From positions 364,926-428,925 of the forward strand of contig NZ_NEHO01000004.1 of NCBI RefSeq assembly GCF_002113375.1: a stretch of 64,000 nucleotides of DNA, in the 5' to 3' direction. Source of the DNA: Pseudomonas sp. R37(2017) (lineage in GTDB: Bacteria > Pseudomonadota > Gammaproteobacteria > Pseudomonadales > Pseudomonadaceae). This document shows positions 26,587 through 34,889 of this stretch, piece by piece. Position 1 is the first letter of the stretch; each line of letters starts with the position of its first letter. Both the position numbers and the translations under genes were made by a program. Below the pieces are notes generated by a model. That model did not search any database, was not told where the DNA came from, and worked only from the letters and a program-made list of their open reading frames with translations.

Positions 26587-27147
26587 TTACATTGGGTTCT
26601 GTGGGCGCCAGGGTTCGATCAGGGCATCCAGGTTCAGTGCGTCGGCAAAATCCAGGAACTGATCGCGTAGCCAACTGATCTGCACGCCGGCCGGCAAGGT
26701 CACGGTAAACGTGGCGTTGAGCATGGTGCCGCCGGTCTGCGGGGCCTGATAGGTGTCGCAGGTCAGGTTTTCCAGTTCGACATTGTGGTCCATGAAGAAC
26801 TGGCACAGTTCGTTGATGATGTCCGAGCGGTAGGCCGAGCTGACATAAGCGACATATGGCAGGGCCTGGGGACGGTTTTCCAGGGCGGCGCTGCGGACCA
26901 CGTTGACCGTGAACGCATGACGCTTGGCCAGCACTGGCAGGCTGCCTTCCAGGCGCGCCAGGGCATCCCAGCTGCCGGAGATTTCCAGCACCAGTGCACT
27001 GCATTCGCCATGGCGGGTCAGGCGAGAGGTGACAACGGCGCAGCGGTTTTCATGGCTGGCGCGGCACAGGACGTTGGTCAGCTCCATGGGGTTGGCGCCG
27101 AGGGCACTGATGACAAGGAATTGTTCGCGAACTGTGGGGGTGGACAT
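26587..27147 (-). CDS. gcvR: Glycine cleavage system transcriptional repressor GcvR-type ACT protein
   Basis: The 186-aa protein is built of two ACT domains; the first opens with TVREQFLVISALGANPMELT, the second with ALPYVAYVSSAYRSDIINEL. This agrees with GcvR, which binds glycine and antagonises GcvA. Neighbours dapA (divergent) and bcp are the conserved context. ACT-only proteins without DNA-binding domain act through partners, so direct repression is not implied. Confidence 0.87.
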   Translation of the reverse strand: MSTPTVREQFLVISALGANPMELTNVLCRASHENRCAVVTSRLTRHGECSALVLEISGSWDALARLEGSLPVLAKRHAFTVNVVRSAALENRPQALPYVAYVSSAYRSDIINELCQFFMDHNVELENLTCDTYQAPQTGGTMLNATFTVTLPAGVQISWLRDQFLDFADALNLDALIEPWRPQNPM

Positions 27148-27475
27148 GCAGCATTCCTAAAGCGATGAGCGGTCGGTACGTCAATGGGCTGATTGGCCGG
27201 GAGCGAGCCTGCGTATGCGAACTCAGAAAGCCCCGAGTGACAGGTTGCAACGAGCTCCGGCAAGGCGGGAGCGAGACGTGGCAAGGCTGGATCAGGACTT
27301 GTGATGCCGAAAATGGAGGCTGAAACCCGACGGACGAGCCTGTCCGTACCGATCAAAGTTTGAAGGGTAGCGAAAACCGGCGCCAAGGGGAATGGCGACA
27401 GCACAGTACTTCGCTTGTGCAAGCATCTTGGCGCCAGTACCATTACGGCTCTCTTTTTCCGGCAGGAGCGGTTTC
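27148..27475. other. Divergent control region gcvR/dapA
   Basis: This 328-bp gene-free region has a GGAG ribosome site for dapA near 27464 and an inverted element GGCGCC repeated near 27383 and 27430. No promoter boxes of high quality or riboswitch fold (lysine or glycine) were recognised. Confidence 0.4.
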
Positions 27476-28354
27476 ATGATTGCGGGCAGTATGGTGGCAC
27501 TGGTCACACCCATGGATGCACAGGGGGATATTGACTGGGACAGCCTCAGCAAACTCGTGGACTTCCATCTCAAGAACGGCACCCATGCCATTGTCGCGGT
27601 CGGTACTACCGGCGAGTCGGCCACTCTTGATGTAGAAGAACACATTGCCGTCATCAAAGCCGTGGTCAAACAGGTCAATGGCCGCATACCGGTGATCGCC
27701 GGTACCGGCGCCAACTCGACCCGCGAAGCCGTCGAGTTGACCCGCAATGCCAAGGAAGCCGGCGCCGACGCCTGCCTGCTGGTCGTGCCGTACTACAACA
27801 AGCCGACCCAGGAAGGCCTGTACCTGCACTTCAAGCACATCGCCGAAGCGGTCGACATCCCGCAGATTCTCTATAACGTTCCCGGCCGCACCTCCTGCGA
27901 CATGCAGGCCGAGACAGTGATCCGCCTGTCCACCGTGCCGAACATCATCGGCATCAAGGAAGCGACCGGCGACCTCAAGCGCGCCAAAGCCATCCTCGAC
28001 GGAGTCAGCAAGGACTTCATCGTTCTTTCCGGCGATGATCCGACCGCGGTCGAGCTGATCCTGATGGGCGGCAAGGGCAACATCTCCGTCACCGCCAACG
28101 TCGCTCCGCGTGAAATGGCCGATCTGTGCGAGGCCGCCCTCAAGGGCGATGCCGCGACTGCACGGGCGATCAACGAAAAACTGATGCCGCTGCACAAGGA
28201 CCTGTTCATCGAAGCCAACCCGATTCCGGTGAAGTGGGCTTTGGTTGAAATGGGCCTGATGCACGAAGGTATTCGCCTGCCGCTGACGTGGCTGAGCGCA
28301 CCTTGTCACGAAACGCTCCGCACGGCCCTGCGCCAGTGCAGCGTCCTGGTTTAA
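27476..28354 (+). CDS. dapA: 4-hydroxy-tetrahydrodipicolinate synthase
   Basis: The 292-aa class I aldolase-fold enzyme condenses aspartate semialdehyde with pyruvate in lysine and diaminopimelate synthesis. Motifs are [11 protein letters not shown], the [10 protein letters not shown] loop with the proton-relay Tyr, and the Schiff-base lysine in GIKEATGDL. The ATG at 27476 is 8 bp after GGAG. First gene of dapA-bamC-MBL-purC. Confidence 0.97.
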   Translation: MIAGSMVALVTPMDAQGDIDWDSLSKLVDFHLKNGTHAIVAVGTTGESATLDVEEHIAVIKAVVKQVNGRIPVIAGTGANSTREAVELTRNAKEAGADACLLVVPYYNKPTQEGLYLHFKHIAEAVDIPQILYNVPGRTSCDMQAETVIRLSTVPNIIGIKEATGDLKRAKAILDGVSKDFIVLSGDDPTAVELILMGGKGNISVTANVAPREMADLCEAALKGDAATARAINEKLMPLHKDLFIEANPIPVKWALVEMGLMHEGIRLPLTWLSAPCHETLRTALRQCSVLV

Positions 28355-28371
28355 TTGAGGAAGTACACCGC

Positions 28372-29487
28372 ATGAAGCGAATGGCCGGACTTTCCGCACT
28401 TGCCTTGATTATCTCCAGCACCAGTGGCTGCGGATGGCTCTGGGGCCCGGAAGGTTATTTCCGTGACCGTGGTAGCGATTACCTGCAAGCGCAACAGACC
28501 GCACCGATGCAAATTCCACAGGATATCCATACCGCCAAGCGTCTGGATCCGCTGTTGCCGATCCCGCGCAACGTGGCCGATGACACTGCCACGGGCGAAT
28601 ACGTGGTTCCTCGTCCTCAGCCGCTGACAGCGGCTGCCGACGCCAGTGCCTACTCGCTGCAGAAGAGCGGCGGCATCAGCTCCATCCTGGCGCAGAACCC
28701 GCCGGCCGAAGTCTGGCCAGTGGCCGTTCAATTCTTCCAGGACAACGGTTTCCGCCTGGATGAACAGCGTCCGCAAACCGGCGAATTCACCACCACCTGG
28801 CAGCATTCCGACGAACTGTCCGCCGCTGTGGCCAAGCGCCTGAGCGCGGCCGGCGTCAGCACCGACAGCGAAACCCGTGTGCGGGTGCGCATCGAGCCGG
28901 GCGTGCAGCGCAACACCAGTGAAGTCTATGTGGTCAGCGCCGAGCGTCCTGCCGGCAGCACCGCTGACGTGGCGTTCACCAACCGTTCGGTCAATACTGG
29001 CCTGGACGCGGCACTGGTCGACGACATGCTGGCGAGCATGAGCCGTATCTCGGAGAAGGGCGGTTCGGTCTCGATGCTGGCTTCCCGTGATTTCGACGCG
29101 CCCAGCCGTGTCAGCCTGAGCGAAGACGGCAGCGGCAACCCCGTGTTGAACGTCGGTACCGATCTGGATCGTGCCTGGTCGAGCGTCGGTCGTGCGCTGG
29201 AGCAAGGCGATTGGCGTGTCGAAGACATCAACCGCAGCCTGGGCCTGTACTACATCAACCTGGCCGAAAAAGCCGAGAAGAAAGACGACAAGCCAGGCTT
29301 CTTCGGCAGCCTGTTCGGCACCGCACCGAGCAAGGAAGAGCTTGAAGCTCGTGCCGAGCGTTATCAGGTTCGCCTGAGCAAGGTTGGCGAGAACGTCCAG
29401 GTCACCGTCGAGAAGAACATCAACACCGTGGCGCCGGCAGACGTGGCGCGTAAAGTGTTGAGCAAGATTCAAGACAACCTGGGCTGA
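28372..29487 (+). CDS. bamC: Outer membrane assembly lipoprotein BamC (NlpB/DapX)
   Basis: The 371-aa lipoprotein has lipobox STSGC (Cys20) and a BAM-complex BamC domain layout: an unstructured N-terminal segment and two helix-grip domains. The location directly behind dapA is the conserved dapA-nlpB arrangement. It is a non-essential part of the machine that inserts beta-barrel proteins. Confidence 0.92.
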   Translation: MKRMAGLSALALIISSTSGCGWLWGPEGYFRDRGSDYLQAQQTAPMQIPQDIHTAKRLDPLLPIPRNVADDTATGEYVVPRPQPLTAAADASAYSLQKSGGISSILAQNPPAEVWPVAVQFFQDNGFRLDEQRPQTGEFTTTWQHSDELSAAVAKRLSAAGVSTDSETRVRVRIEPGVQRNTSEVYVVSAERPAGSTADVAFTNRSVNTGLDAALVDDMLASMSRISEKGGSVSMLASRDFDAPSRVSLSEDGSGNPVLNVGTDLDRAWSSVGRALEQGDWRVEDINRSLGLYYINLAEKAEKKDDKPGFFGSLFGTAPSKEELEARAERYQVRLSKVGENVQVTVEKNINTVAPADVARKVLSKIQDNLG

Positions 29488-29491
29488 TCCT

Positions 29492-30250
29492 GTGCGTTTT
29501 GCCGTTCTCGGCAGCGGTAGTCAGGGGAACGGCACGCTGATAGCCAGCGATGACACGTATGTCCTGGTCGATTGTGGTTTTTCCCTGCGGGAAACCGAAA
29601 AACGCCTGCTGCGCCTGGGTGTGAACCCGGCGCAGTTGAGCGCGATACTCGTGACCCACGAACATGCCGACCACGTGCATGGCGTGGGTTTGCTGTCTCG
29701 GCGCTACAATCTGCCTGTCTACCTCAGTCGCGGGACCTTGCGCGGGATGCGCAAGCCAATTGAACCGGCAGGCTTTCTGGCTGGTGGCGAGCAACTGCAA
29801 ATCGGCGACTTGAGCATCAGTGTCATTGCCGTGGCCCATGATGCACAGGAACCGACGCAGTACGTCTTCAGTGACGGTGTACGGCGTTTTGGCCTGTTGA
29901 CCGACCTGGGGTCGTATTGTGACAAGGTGCTGGACGGTTACCGGGACCTCGATGCGTTGATGATCGAGTCCAACCATTGCAGGGACATGCTGGCTCGCGG
30001 TCACTACCCTTACTTTCTCAAGCAGCGGGTGGGCGGTGAGCTGGGACATTTGAACAACCATCAGGCGGCATTCCTGGTGGCCGAGCTGGGCTGGAAAGAC
30101 CTGCAACACCTGGTCCTGGCCCATCTGAGCAGCAAGAACAACCTGCCGCGGCTGGCCCGGCAATGTTTTGTCGACACCCTCGGGTGCGACCCGGACTGGC
30201 TGCAACTGGCCGATCAAGATTCAGGGCTCGACTGGCGTCACATCGCCTAG
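29492..30250 (+). CDS. MBL-fold metallohydrolase (YycJ/WalJ-like)
   Basis: The 252-aa protein starts with GTG 4 bp after the bamC stop. It has the metallo-beta-lactamase metal motif THEHADHVHG (about 54-63), an IESNHC segment and LAHLSSKNN near the C-terminus, as in YycJ-type exonuclease-like hydrolases. The substrate is unknown; the bamC-MBL-purC order is typical of Pseudomonas. Confidence 0.85.
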   Translation: MRFAVLGSGSQGNGTLIASDDTYVLVDCGFSLRETEKRLLRLGVNPAQLSAILVTHEHADHVHGVGLLSRRYNLPVYLSRGTLRGMRKPIEPAGFLAGGEQLQIGDLSISVIAVAHDAQEPTQYVFSDGVRRFGLLTDLGSYCDKVLDGYRDLDALMIESNHCRDMLARGHYPYFLKQRVGGELGHLNNHQAAFLVAELGWKDLQHLVLAHLSSKNNLPRLARQCFVDTLGCDPDWLQLADQDSGLDWRHIA

Positions 30251-30278
30251 CCCATCTACTTAGCAAGCGGAGCCCATC

Positions 30279-30992
30279 ATGGAAAAACGTGAAGAACTCT
30301 ACCGCGGCAAAGCCAAGTCGGTTTACAAGACCGACGACGCTGACCGTCTGATCCTGCTGTTTCGCAACGACACCTCGGCGTTCGACGGCAAGCGTATCGA
30401 ACAGCTCGACCGCAAAGGCATGGTGAACAACAAGTTCAACGCCTTCATCATGCAGAAGCTCGAAGCTGCCGGCGTGCCGACCCAGTTCGACAAGCTGCTG
30501 GGCGACAACGAATGCCTGGTGAAGAAGCTGGACATGATCCCGGTCGAGTGCGTCGTGCGTAACTACGCCGCTGGCAGCCTGGTCAAGCGCCTGGGTGTCG
30601 AAGAGGGCATGAAGCTCAATCCTTACACCTTCGAACTGTTCCTGAAGGACGACGCCAAGGGCGACCCGTTCATCAACGAATCCCACGTCGTGGCATTTGG
30701 CTGGGGCACTGCCGAGCAACTGGTTCGCATGAAGGAACTGTCGCTCAAGGTCAACGAAGTCCTGAGCAAGCTGTTCGATGACGCCGGTCTGCTGCTGGTC
30801 GACTTCAAGCTTGAATTCGGCGTATTCAGCGACGGCTCCATCGTGCTGGGCGACGAGTTCAGCCCGGACGGCTGCCGCCTGTGGGACAAGGACACCAAGA
30901 AGAAGATGGACAAAGACCGCTTCCGTCAGGGCCTCGGTGGCGTCATCGAAGCCTACGAAGAAGTCGCCAATCGTCTGGGCGTACCGCTTTAA
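30279..30992 (+). CDS. purC: SAICAR synthetase (phosphoribosylaminoimidazole-succinocarboxamide synthase)
   Basis: The 237-aa ATP-dependent enzyme ligates aspartate to CAIR in purine synthesis. It shows [13 protein letters not shown] at the N-terminus, [15 protein letters not shown] and the [12 protein letters not shown] motif. Length matches bacterial single-domain PurC. Last gene before tRNA-Ser. Confidence 0.97.
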   Translation: MEKREELYRGKAKSVYKTDDADRLILLFRNDTSAFDGKRIEQLDRKGMVNNKFNAFIMQKLEAAGVPTQFDKLLGDNECLVKKLDMIPVECVVRNYAAGSLVKRLGVEEGMKLNPYTFELFLKDDAKGDPFINESHVVAFGWGTAEQLVRMKELSLKVNEVLSKLFDDAGLLLVDFKLEFGVFSDGSIVLGDEFSPDGCRLWDKDTKKKMDKDRFRQGLGGVIEAYEEVANRLGVPL

Positions 30993-31059
30993 TCGACGCA
31001 AGCATCTGAAAGCACAGAAATATTTCGCTTGGGGGGTTCGCTTCCGGCGAAAGTGTTGA

Positions 31060-31065
31060 TATGAT
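31060..31065 (+). promoter_or_regulatory. -10 element of tRNA-Ser
   Basis: TATGAT sits 10 bp before the mature tRNA 5' end, followed by a GC-rich discriminator (GCGCGCC) typical of stringently controlled stable RNA promoters. The -35 (TTCGCT region) is weak. Confidence 0.5.
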
Positions 31066-31075
31066 GCGCGCCGTT

Positions 31076-31165
31076 GGAGAGATGCCAGAGTGGCCGAATG
31101 GGACGGATTCGAAATCCGTTGTACCTTCACCGGTACCTAGGGTTCGAATCCCTATCTCTCCGCCA
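31076..31165 (+). tRNA. tRNA-Ser (anticodon CGA), island insertion site
   Basis: The 90-nt class II tRNA has acceptor stem GGAGAGA/TCTCTCC, encoded GCCA, a long variable arm (TACCTTCACCGGTA) and anticodon loop ATTCGAAA, giving CGA. Its last 17 nt plus three following bases are duplicated at 39181-39200, the distal end of the integrated island. The tRNA is intact after integration. Confidence 0.96.
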
Positions 31166-31168
31166 TTA
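31149..31168 (+). repeat. attL: left attachment repeat of the island
   Basis: The 20-mer TCCCTATCTCTCCGCCATTA covers the tRNA-Ser 3' end plus three bases and is repeated exactly at 39181-39200. Such a tRNA 3' end duplication marks the core of tyrosine-integrase site-specific insertion. Confidence 0.93.
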
Positions 31169-31171
31169 TTC

Positions 31172-31208
31172 AAAAAGCCTCGTAAGTCCTTGATTTACGG
31201 GGTTTTTT
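31172..31208 (+). terminator. Terminator just inside the island, downstream of tRNA-Ser
   Basis: The stem GCCTCGTAA/TTACGGGG (one G-T pair) is followed by TTTTTT. The island supplies a replacement terminator for the tRNA, whose own terminator is now beyond attR (39207-39240). Confidence 0.75.
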
Positions 31209-31227
31209 GTGCCTATGTGTTTTTCGA

Positions 31228-31250
31228 TTCTACTACTCAATTCTACTACT
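31228..31250 (+). repeat. Left arm-type integrase sites
   Basis: TTCTACTACT occurs at 31228-31237 and 31241-31250 (13-bp period), about 60 bp inside attL. The same 10-mer with the same period is present near the right end. This is the expected pattern for arm sites bound by the N-terminal domain of a tyrosine integrase. Confidence 0.6.
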
Positions 31251-31537
31251 CACTTTTTCCCCAAATACCCAAACCACCCCGGCAATCGAATCCCGTTTTG
31301 TGGTCGAATCCATATGCTCTGATGGGCAGAATCCGGTGTTGGTTGTCTGGAGATTGGTCGCCAGCGTTTAACCGGACCGGATTCAGGAAACACCCGGTGG
31401 TCGGGATAATCTCAACATCCGAGAGTGGGTGTGCGTCAAGTGAATGGTTGTGAGGCTGCGTAGGATCGCGTATGTGGGGTTTTAGCTGAATGCCAGTGTC
31501 ATGCAGGCACTCAGCCTTTATCGTTGTTCTATGGTGT
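31251..31537. other. Gene-free left margin of the island
   Basis: These 287 bases lie between the arm sites and the serine recombinase stop. They contain the 13-mer CCCGTTTTGTGGT (31292-31304), repeated at 35132-35144. No gene or strong terminator was seen. Confidence 0.4.
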
Positions 31538-32158
31538 TTAGGCTAGCTCTCGCTTGATCCGATAAACAGTTGCAACACCACACTCAGCCAGCTTGGCGAT
31601 CTTGTCAGCAGACATGGTTGGATGTTCCTGCATCAGCGACTTCACCTGCTCATGCAATGCTACATTCTTCCCTTTACCTGATGGCTTCCACTCAGGCTCA
31701 GCAGCACGCTTGTTAGCAAGTCCTTGGTTGATACGTTCAACACGTTTGTCTTGATCGAGGCGAGCCATAGTTTGCATCAGTTCGATCAGCATATCGTTGA
31801 TCACATCCATGATCTGACCAGTGATACCTTTGTCTTTCACCATCATGTGACTGGTTGGAAGGTCAGCAATCACCAGCTTCAAACCTTTAGCCTTGATCGT
31901 TGCCTTGAGCGTTTCCCAATCGGTCTGAGACAGACGCGACAACCTGTCTACGGATTCGCACAAGAGAATTTCCCCCGGTTGTGCAGTGTCCAGCAGTCTC
32001 ATCAATTCAGGTCGGTTGAGTTTCGTACCACTGATGTTCTCGGCGTACACGTCAACGATGTTCAAACCTTTATCACCAGCGAATGCTTCCAGTGCGATAC
32101 GGGCACGGTTTGCATCTTGATCCTTGGTTGATGCTCTCAGGTACAGATGTGCGTTCAT
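31538..32158 (-). CDS. Serine recombinase (resolvase/invertase family)
   Basis: The 206-aa protein has the catalytic N-terminal domain: YLRAST with nucleophile Ser10, then GTKLNRPELMRLLDTAQPGEILLCESVDRLSR with the conserved Arg residues. A long E helix follows, and a C-terminal helix-turn-helix (about 175-206, TMSADKIAKLAECGVATVYRIKR). Size and layout are those of small Tn3-resolvase/Hin invertases, not of large phage integrases. AAAGGA lies upstream of the ATG. The promoter region is dense in GATAG/CTATC motifs. Inferred role: resolving multimers or inverting a segment of the island; no target is proved. Confidence 0.9.
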   Translation of the reverse strand: MNAHLYLRASTKDQDANRARIALEAFAGDKGLNIVDVYAENISGTKLNRPELMRLLDTAQPGEILLCESVDRLSRLSQTDWETLKATIKAKGLKLVIADLPTSHMMVKDKGITGQIMDVINDMLIELMQTMARLDQDKRVERINQGLANKRAAEPEWKPSGKGKNVALHEQVKSLMQEHPTMSADKIAKLAECGVATVYRIKRELA

Positions 32159-32162
32159 GCTG

Positions 32163-32287
32163 GCTATCCTTTGGCTATTGATTTGATAGACCTATGATAA
32201 TCCTATCTGATAGCTATCTGCAATAGTAATTTGATAGTGGTTTATCACCGGTTATCCGACTACCAGACAAGTAGACTTCTTTGATAG
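32163..32287. repeat. GATAG/CTATC repeat cluster upstream of the serine recombinase
   Basis: Seven pentamers occur in 125 bp, in both orientations. They include TTGATAG at 32183, 32231 and 32281, the perfect palindrome GATAGCTATC at 32209-32218 and a CTATCTG direct repeat (32203, 32214). It fills the space between the recombinase start and the neighbouring small gene, where a res-like site or autoregulatory operator would be expected. Confidence 0.55.
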
Positions 32288-32290
32288 CGG

Positions 32291-32506
32291 TTACTGGCGT
32301 ATCCGAAGAATGCCAGCGGTGATGGCAGATGCATTTGTGTCAATGGTTTCCAATGCTGCAATCGCGTTGTCGTGCACGTCGGGCGAACCTGTTGACTTTG
32401 CCCACAAAGAAACTTCTTCAATTGCAGCAGCCAAAGCATGCTGGTTGTGCAAAAGCAAAGTCAGAACATCGGCGGTAGCGATGGCTGCGTGGTTGTTGTC
32501 TGACAT
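32291..32506 (-). CDS. Small hypothetical protein (71 aa)
   Basis: It begins MSDNNHAAIATADVLTLLLH, is acidic, mostly helical and alanine-rich, with no cysteine, signal peptide or TM. AAGGAC precedes the ATG at suitable distance. Similar short proteins are, from memory, common in Pseudomonas, but no function is known. It lies upstream of the serine recombinase on the same strand, separated by the GATAG repeat cluster. Confidence 0.6.
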   Translation of the reverse strand: MSDNNHAAIATADVLTLLLHNQHALAAAIEEVSLWAKSTGSPDVHDNAIAALETIDTNASAITAGILRIRQ

Positions 32507-32695
32507 AGGTGTCGTCCTTGATGGGGGTGTAAAGATCGTAGCTCAGCACATGGTTGAGACGGCGTGTAGTGGCATCTGTGGCGTGATCGATTCGCCGGTC
32601 AGGGTATGTATTAACGCCCTGTAGCGGTAAGCACCGGGATGTTGTTCTCCAGGTCAACCATGTGAAAGTCCCTACTGAGGTTACGCGAGGTTGAT

Positions 32696-33094
32696 TCAGG
32701 GTTTTCCGCAAGGGAAGGCGGAAGCCATCGCCAGAGCTATCGAAGTGACCTCATGCTGGTGAAGTTTCTCCGGGTTCTCTTTCAGGTACTTCACCACAAT
32801 CCGTAACTGTTGCTCCTTCGTCACAGACTCAGGCGGACAGATGAATGGAGGGAGCGTCTTTCCCGAAGAGGCACTGTAGTAACCACGAGCCATTTCGATT
32901 CCATCGAGAGTACCTTCGATCTTACCTAGACATACTCCGCCGCCAAATGCGCTCTTACCAGCACCGCCATCTACGACATTCAGTGCGTCCTGACACTGCT
33001 GAAGAAGGACATTGCCGTTTGCCAATACAAAGCCAGTCCAGCCACTGGCCAGCAACGTTAGCGTGCACATCATCTTGGATTTCAAAAGGGGCAT
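32696..33094 (-). CDS. Rap1a/Tai-family immunity-like secreted protein
   Basis: The 132-aa protein has a signal peptide (about 1-25, ending FVLA). Its mature part carries the spacing of the Rap1a/Tai family: LLQQCQDAL, a central GVCLGKIEGTLDG, then FICPPESVTKEQQLRIVVKYLKENPEKLHQ and the terminal ASAFPC. Four cysteines probably form two disulfides. In Serratia, Rap1a/Rap2a are periplasmic immunity proteins against T6SS amidase effectors. No effector lies beside it. The start is uncertain: ATGs at 33136, 33094 and 33073 all lack an ideal ribosome site; 33094 gives the best signal peptide. Confidence 0.7.
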   Translation of the reverse strand: MPLLKSKMMCTLTLLASGWTGFVLANGNVLLQQCQDALNVVDGGAGKSAFGGGVCLGKIEGTLDGIEMARGYYSASSGKTLPPFICPPESVTKEQQLRIVVKYLKENPEKLHQHEVTSIALAMASAFPCGKP

Positions 33095-33338
33095 TCCTTT
33101 GGGTTCGCGAGGATGGCAATGTACCAGCACGTACATAGATCAGCGAGGGTATCGCCCATGGCTCACGAGGCTTCCGCCTCAAGACGGTACAACCAACCCG
33201 GTGGCATCGAACAAGTCGAATGGAAGATAAGGGCATGAGCCGGGCTTGCAAGTAGGTTTACCTGCTGAGCATGACTGAAGTTAACAACCTAAAGATGGTT
33301 TCGCCTTTGAAGAGCCATCAAAATCAAGGAGGGATGTA
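33095..33338. other. Divergent gap between the Rap1a-like gene and the 33339 gene
   Basis: This 244-bp region must drive both genes. Strong AAGGAGG for the rightward gene is at its end. No repeat or clear promoter was recognised. Confidence 0.35.
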
Positions 33339-34169
33339 ATGCTTTCGGAGATTATTTGCTTTTTAAAATCAGTTCCAGATGTTATTTGGTCGGGGGTCGC
33401 CGCATCAGGCATAACTTTGCTTGGGGTGATGGTTTCGAATAGAAGCAATACCAGTCGACTGGTGTTGCAACTTAATCATGATGCGACCGAGAAGTCCAAG
33501 GAGAGAGTCAGCAATCTTAGGCGTGAGGTTTACTTAAAGGCGTTTGAAGATATTGAAGTTGCAAGTCTTCATATTAGCAACCTGTCTAGTCGCTCTCTCA
33601 CTAATTTGAACCTAATGTCAGAGCTTCAGGAGATTACCGGGTCGATAGCAAGGTTAAAATTGGTAGCTGAATCTAAGACTTCGATATTGGCGGGGGGTTT
33701 AGGTGTTGAGCTTGGCTCGCTGTTTTTAAAGCTACTACCTCGGCTTGCTGTCATACAGGCTGCAAGAACAGATATCGAGATTAACAACTCATTGCATGAG
33801 AGTTCATCTGCTGAGGCTTCAAGAGTAATACGGGAAATGAACAAGTTAAATGAGGAGGGGCGGCAAAATGAGGTGGCGTTTCAGAGTCTTCAAAGCTCAT
33901 ACGAATTTAACTCCAGTCAGGCTCAACAGTATGCAGATGCACGCGCTCTTGCTTACGAGGCGCTTCACGTTGGATTGCGCGAATTTAGCACGATGCTTTT
34001 CCCTGAAATGAAAGCCTTATCTAAGATTCAATTGAAGGTTATGGTAGCCATACGCGAGGATCTCGGCATTGCCTGTGATGTGGCAGACTTTCAACGACAA
34101 TTGGAGCGTCAATGGGCTGTGATGGAAGCTGGGTATGGTGACGCCATGAAGGATTTGAAAGGGGAGTAG
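33339..34169 (+). CDS. Membrane-anchored coiled-coil protein of unknown function (276 aa), island cargo
   Basis: An ideal ribosome site (AAGGAGGGATGTA) precedes the ATG. One TM lies at about 12-33 (DVIWSGVAASGITLLGVMVSN), then a long, mainly helical cytoplasmic part with heptad-like stretches (about 45-75 and 160-200). No catalytic motif was recognised. Codon use is distinctly AT-rich (many ATA, TTA, AGG codons), unlike the neighbouring chromosome. It is the only sizeable rightward gene in the island, so it is a prime candidate for the benefit gene (for example phage defence), but this is inference only. Confidence 0.75.
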   Translation: MLSEIICFLKSVPDVIWSGVAASGITLLGVMVSNRSNTSRLVLQLNHDATEKSKERVSNLRREVYLKAFEDIEVASLHISNLSSRSLTNLNLMSELQEITGSIARLKLVAESKTSILAGGLGVELGSLFLKLLPRLAVIQAARTDIEINNSLHESSSAEASRVIREMNKLNEEGRQNEVAFQSLQSSYEFNSSQAQQYADARALAYEALHVGLREFSTMLFPEMKALSKIQLKVMVAIREDLGIACDVADFQRQLERQWAVMEAGYGDAMKDLKGE

Positions 34170-34427
34170 TTTTTGGCGGTGATCGTAGGGCGAATATGTC
34201 ATATCGGTTGAAGGCTAGGTTTTATTCCCGGTTTTCAATCGATTGGCACTACTACGTACAATATCGAGAAAGAAAGTGAATCATGCTTAGCCTGAATTGC
34301 TCAGGCACCAATGAAAATGCGGGTTGTAACAACCGTTACCACAATGCAGCGTCACACCGTTGACCAGGATCATCCTGCTGACTCACCTGCTTTCAGTCCT
34401 GCACCAAGGTTGTGGTGGTGGCGATCA
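34170..34427. other. Gene-free stretch with weak hairpin
   Basis: These 258 bases hold GCCTGA/TCAGGC (34290-34306), a 6-bp hairpin without a T tract. The sequence toward 34427 looks like the GC-richer remnant of coding DNA following the early stop of the 153-aa gene, but no frame could be joined with confidence. Confidence 0.35.
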
Positions 34428-34889
34428 TCACACCGGCACCAACATCGCTTTGTTCAACAACGACCAACGTCTGATTCTGATGTCACCAAAGACTTTCGTA
34501 AGGTCATGTGGTCTTTGGTTTTCGATTGCACTGGCAATTGTGTATGGTTTCAGTCCTTCAAGCCTCTTGCTTTTGACGTTCATGTCTGCTGTGAATGACT
34601 CATCAACAATTTGTTTCAAGCCGCCTGACTGGGCTGTGGTCAGGATCATTAGGTACGCTTGCAATCCCTTGTCACCTTTACCATTCCCATTCTTGGTCTG
34701 GATACGAACCAAGAAGGGTTGACCGGGGTATCGCTTACGCAAGGATTGCAGAAATGGTTCCTTGTCAGTCAACAGTTGGTTGCTCAGCTTAAGGTCGTCA
34801 TAGAACACTGAGTACTGATGTGACCAGTGGTGTCCTGTCAGCAATGCTAGGTATCGTCTCTTGGTCTTGTCTTCACTCGTTTCACTCAT
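34428..34889 (-). CDS. Hypothetical protein (153 aa), possibly truncated replication-type protein
   Basis: Basic and aromatic-rich, it begins MSETSEDKTKRRYLALLTGH and continues HWSHQYSVFYDDLKL, then RYPGQPFLVRIQTKNGNGKGDKG. GGGGA precedes the ATG. No HUH, primase or AAA motif was seen. The position, downstream of a repeat-bearing gene-poor region, and the abrupt end followed by non-coding DNA make a shortened replication or DNA-processing protein conceivable, but not shown. Low-to-moderate GC like the other island genes. Confidence 0.6.
   Translation of the reverse strand: MSETSEDKTKRRYLALLTGHHWSHQYSVFYDDLKLSNQLLTDKEPFLQSLRKRYPGQPFLVRIQTKNGNGKGDKGLQAYLMILTTAQSGGLKQIVDESFTADMNVKSKRLEGLKPYTIASAIENQRPHDLTKVFGDIRIRRWSLLNKAMLVPV

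Noticed and set aside
27148-27475. Possible lysine or glycine riboswitch before dapA or gcvR
   Set aside because: No conserved core elements of either class could be found by eye on either strand.
32612-32661. 16-codon frame MVDLENNIPVLTATGR with nearby GGGA
   Set aside because: Too short to support as a gene without conservation data; could be a leader peptide but nothing follows it in register.
34311-34792. Overlapping plus-strand frames opposite the 153-aa gene
   Set aside because: No ribosome sites; the minus-strand 153-aa frame has a good site and natural protein composition.
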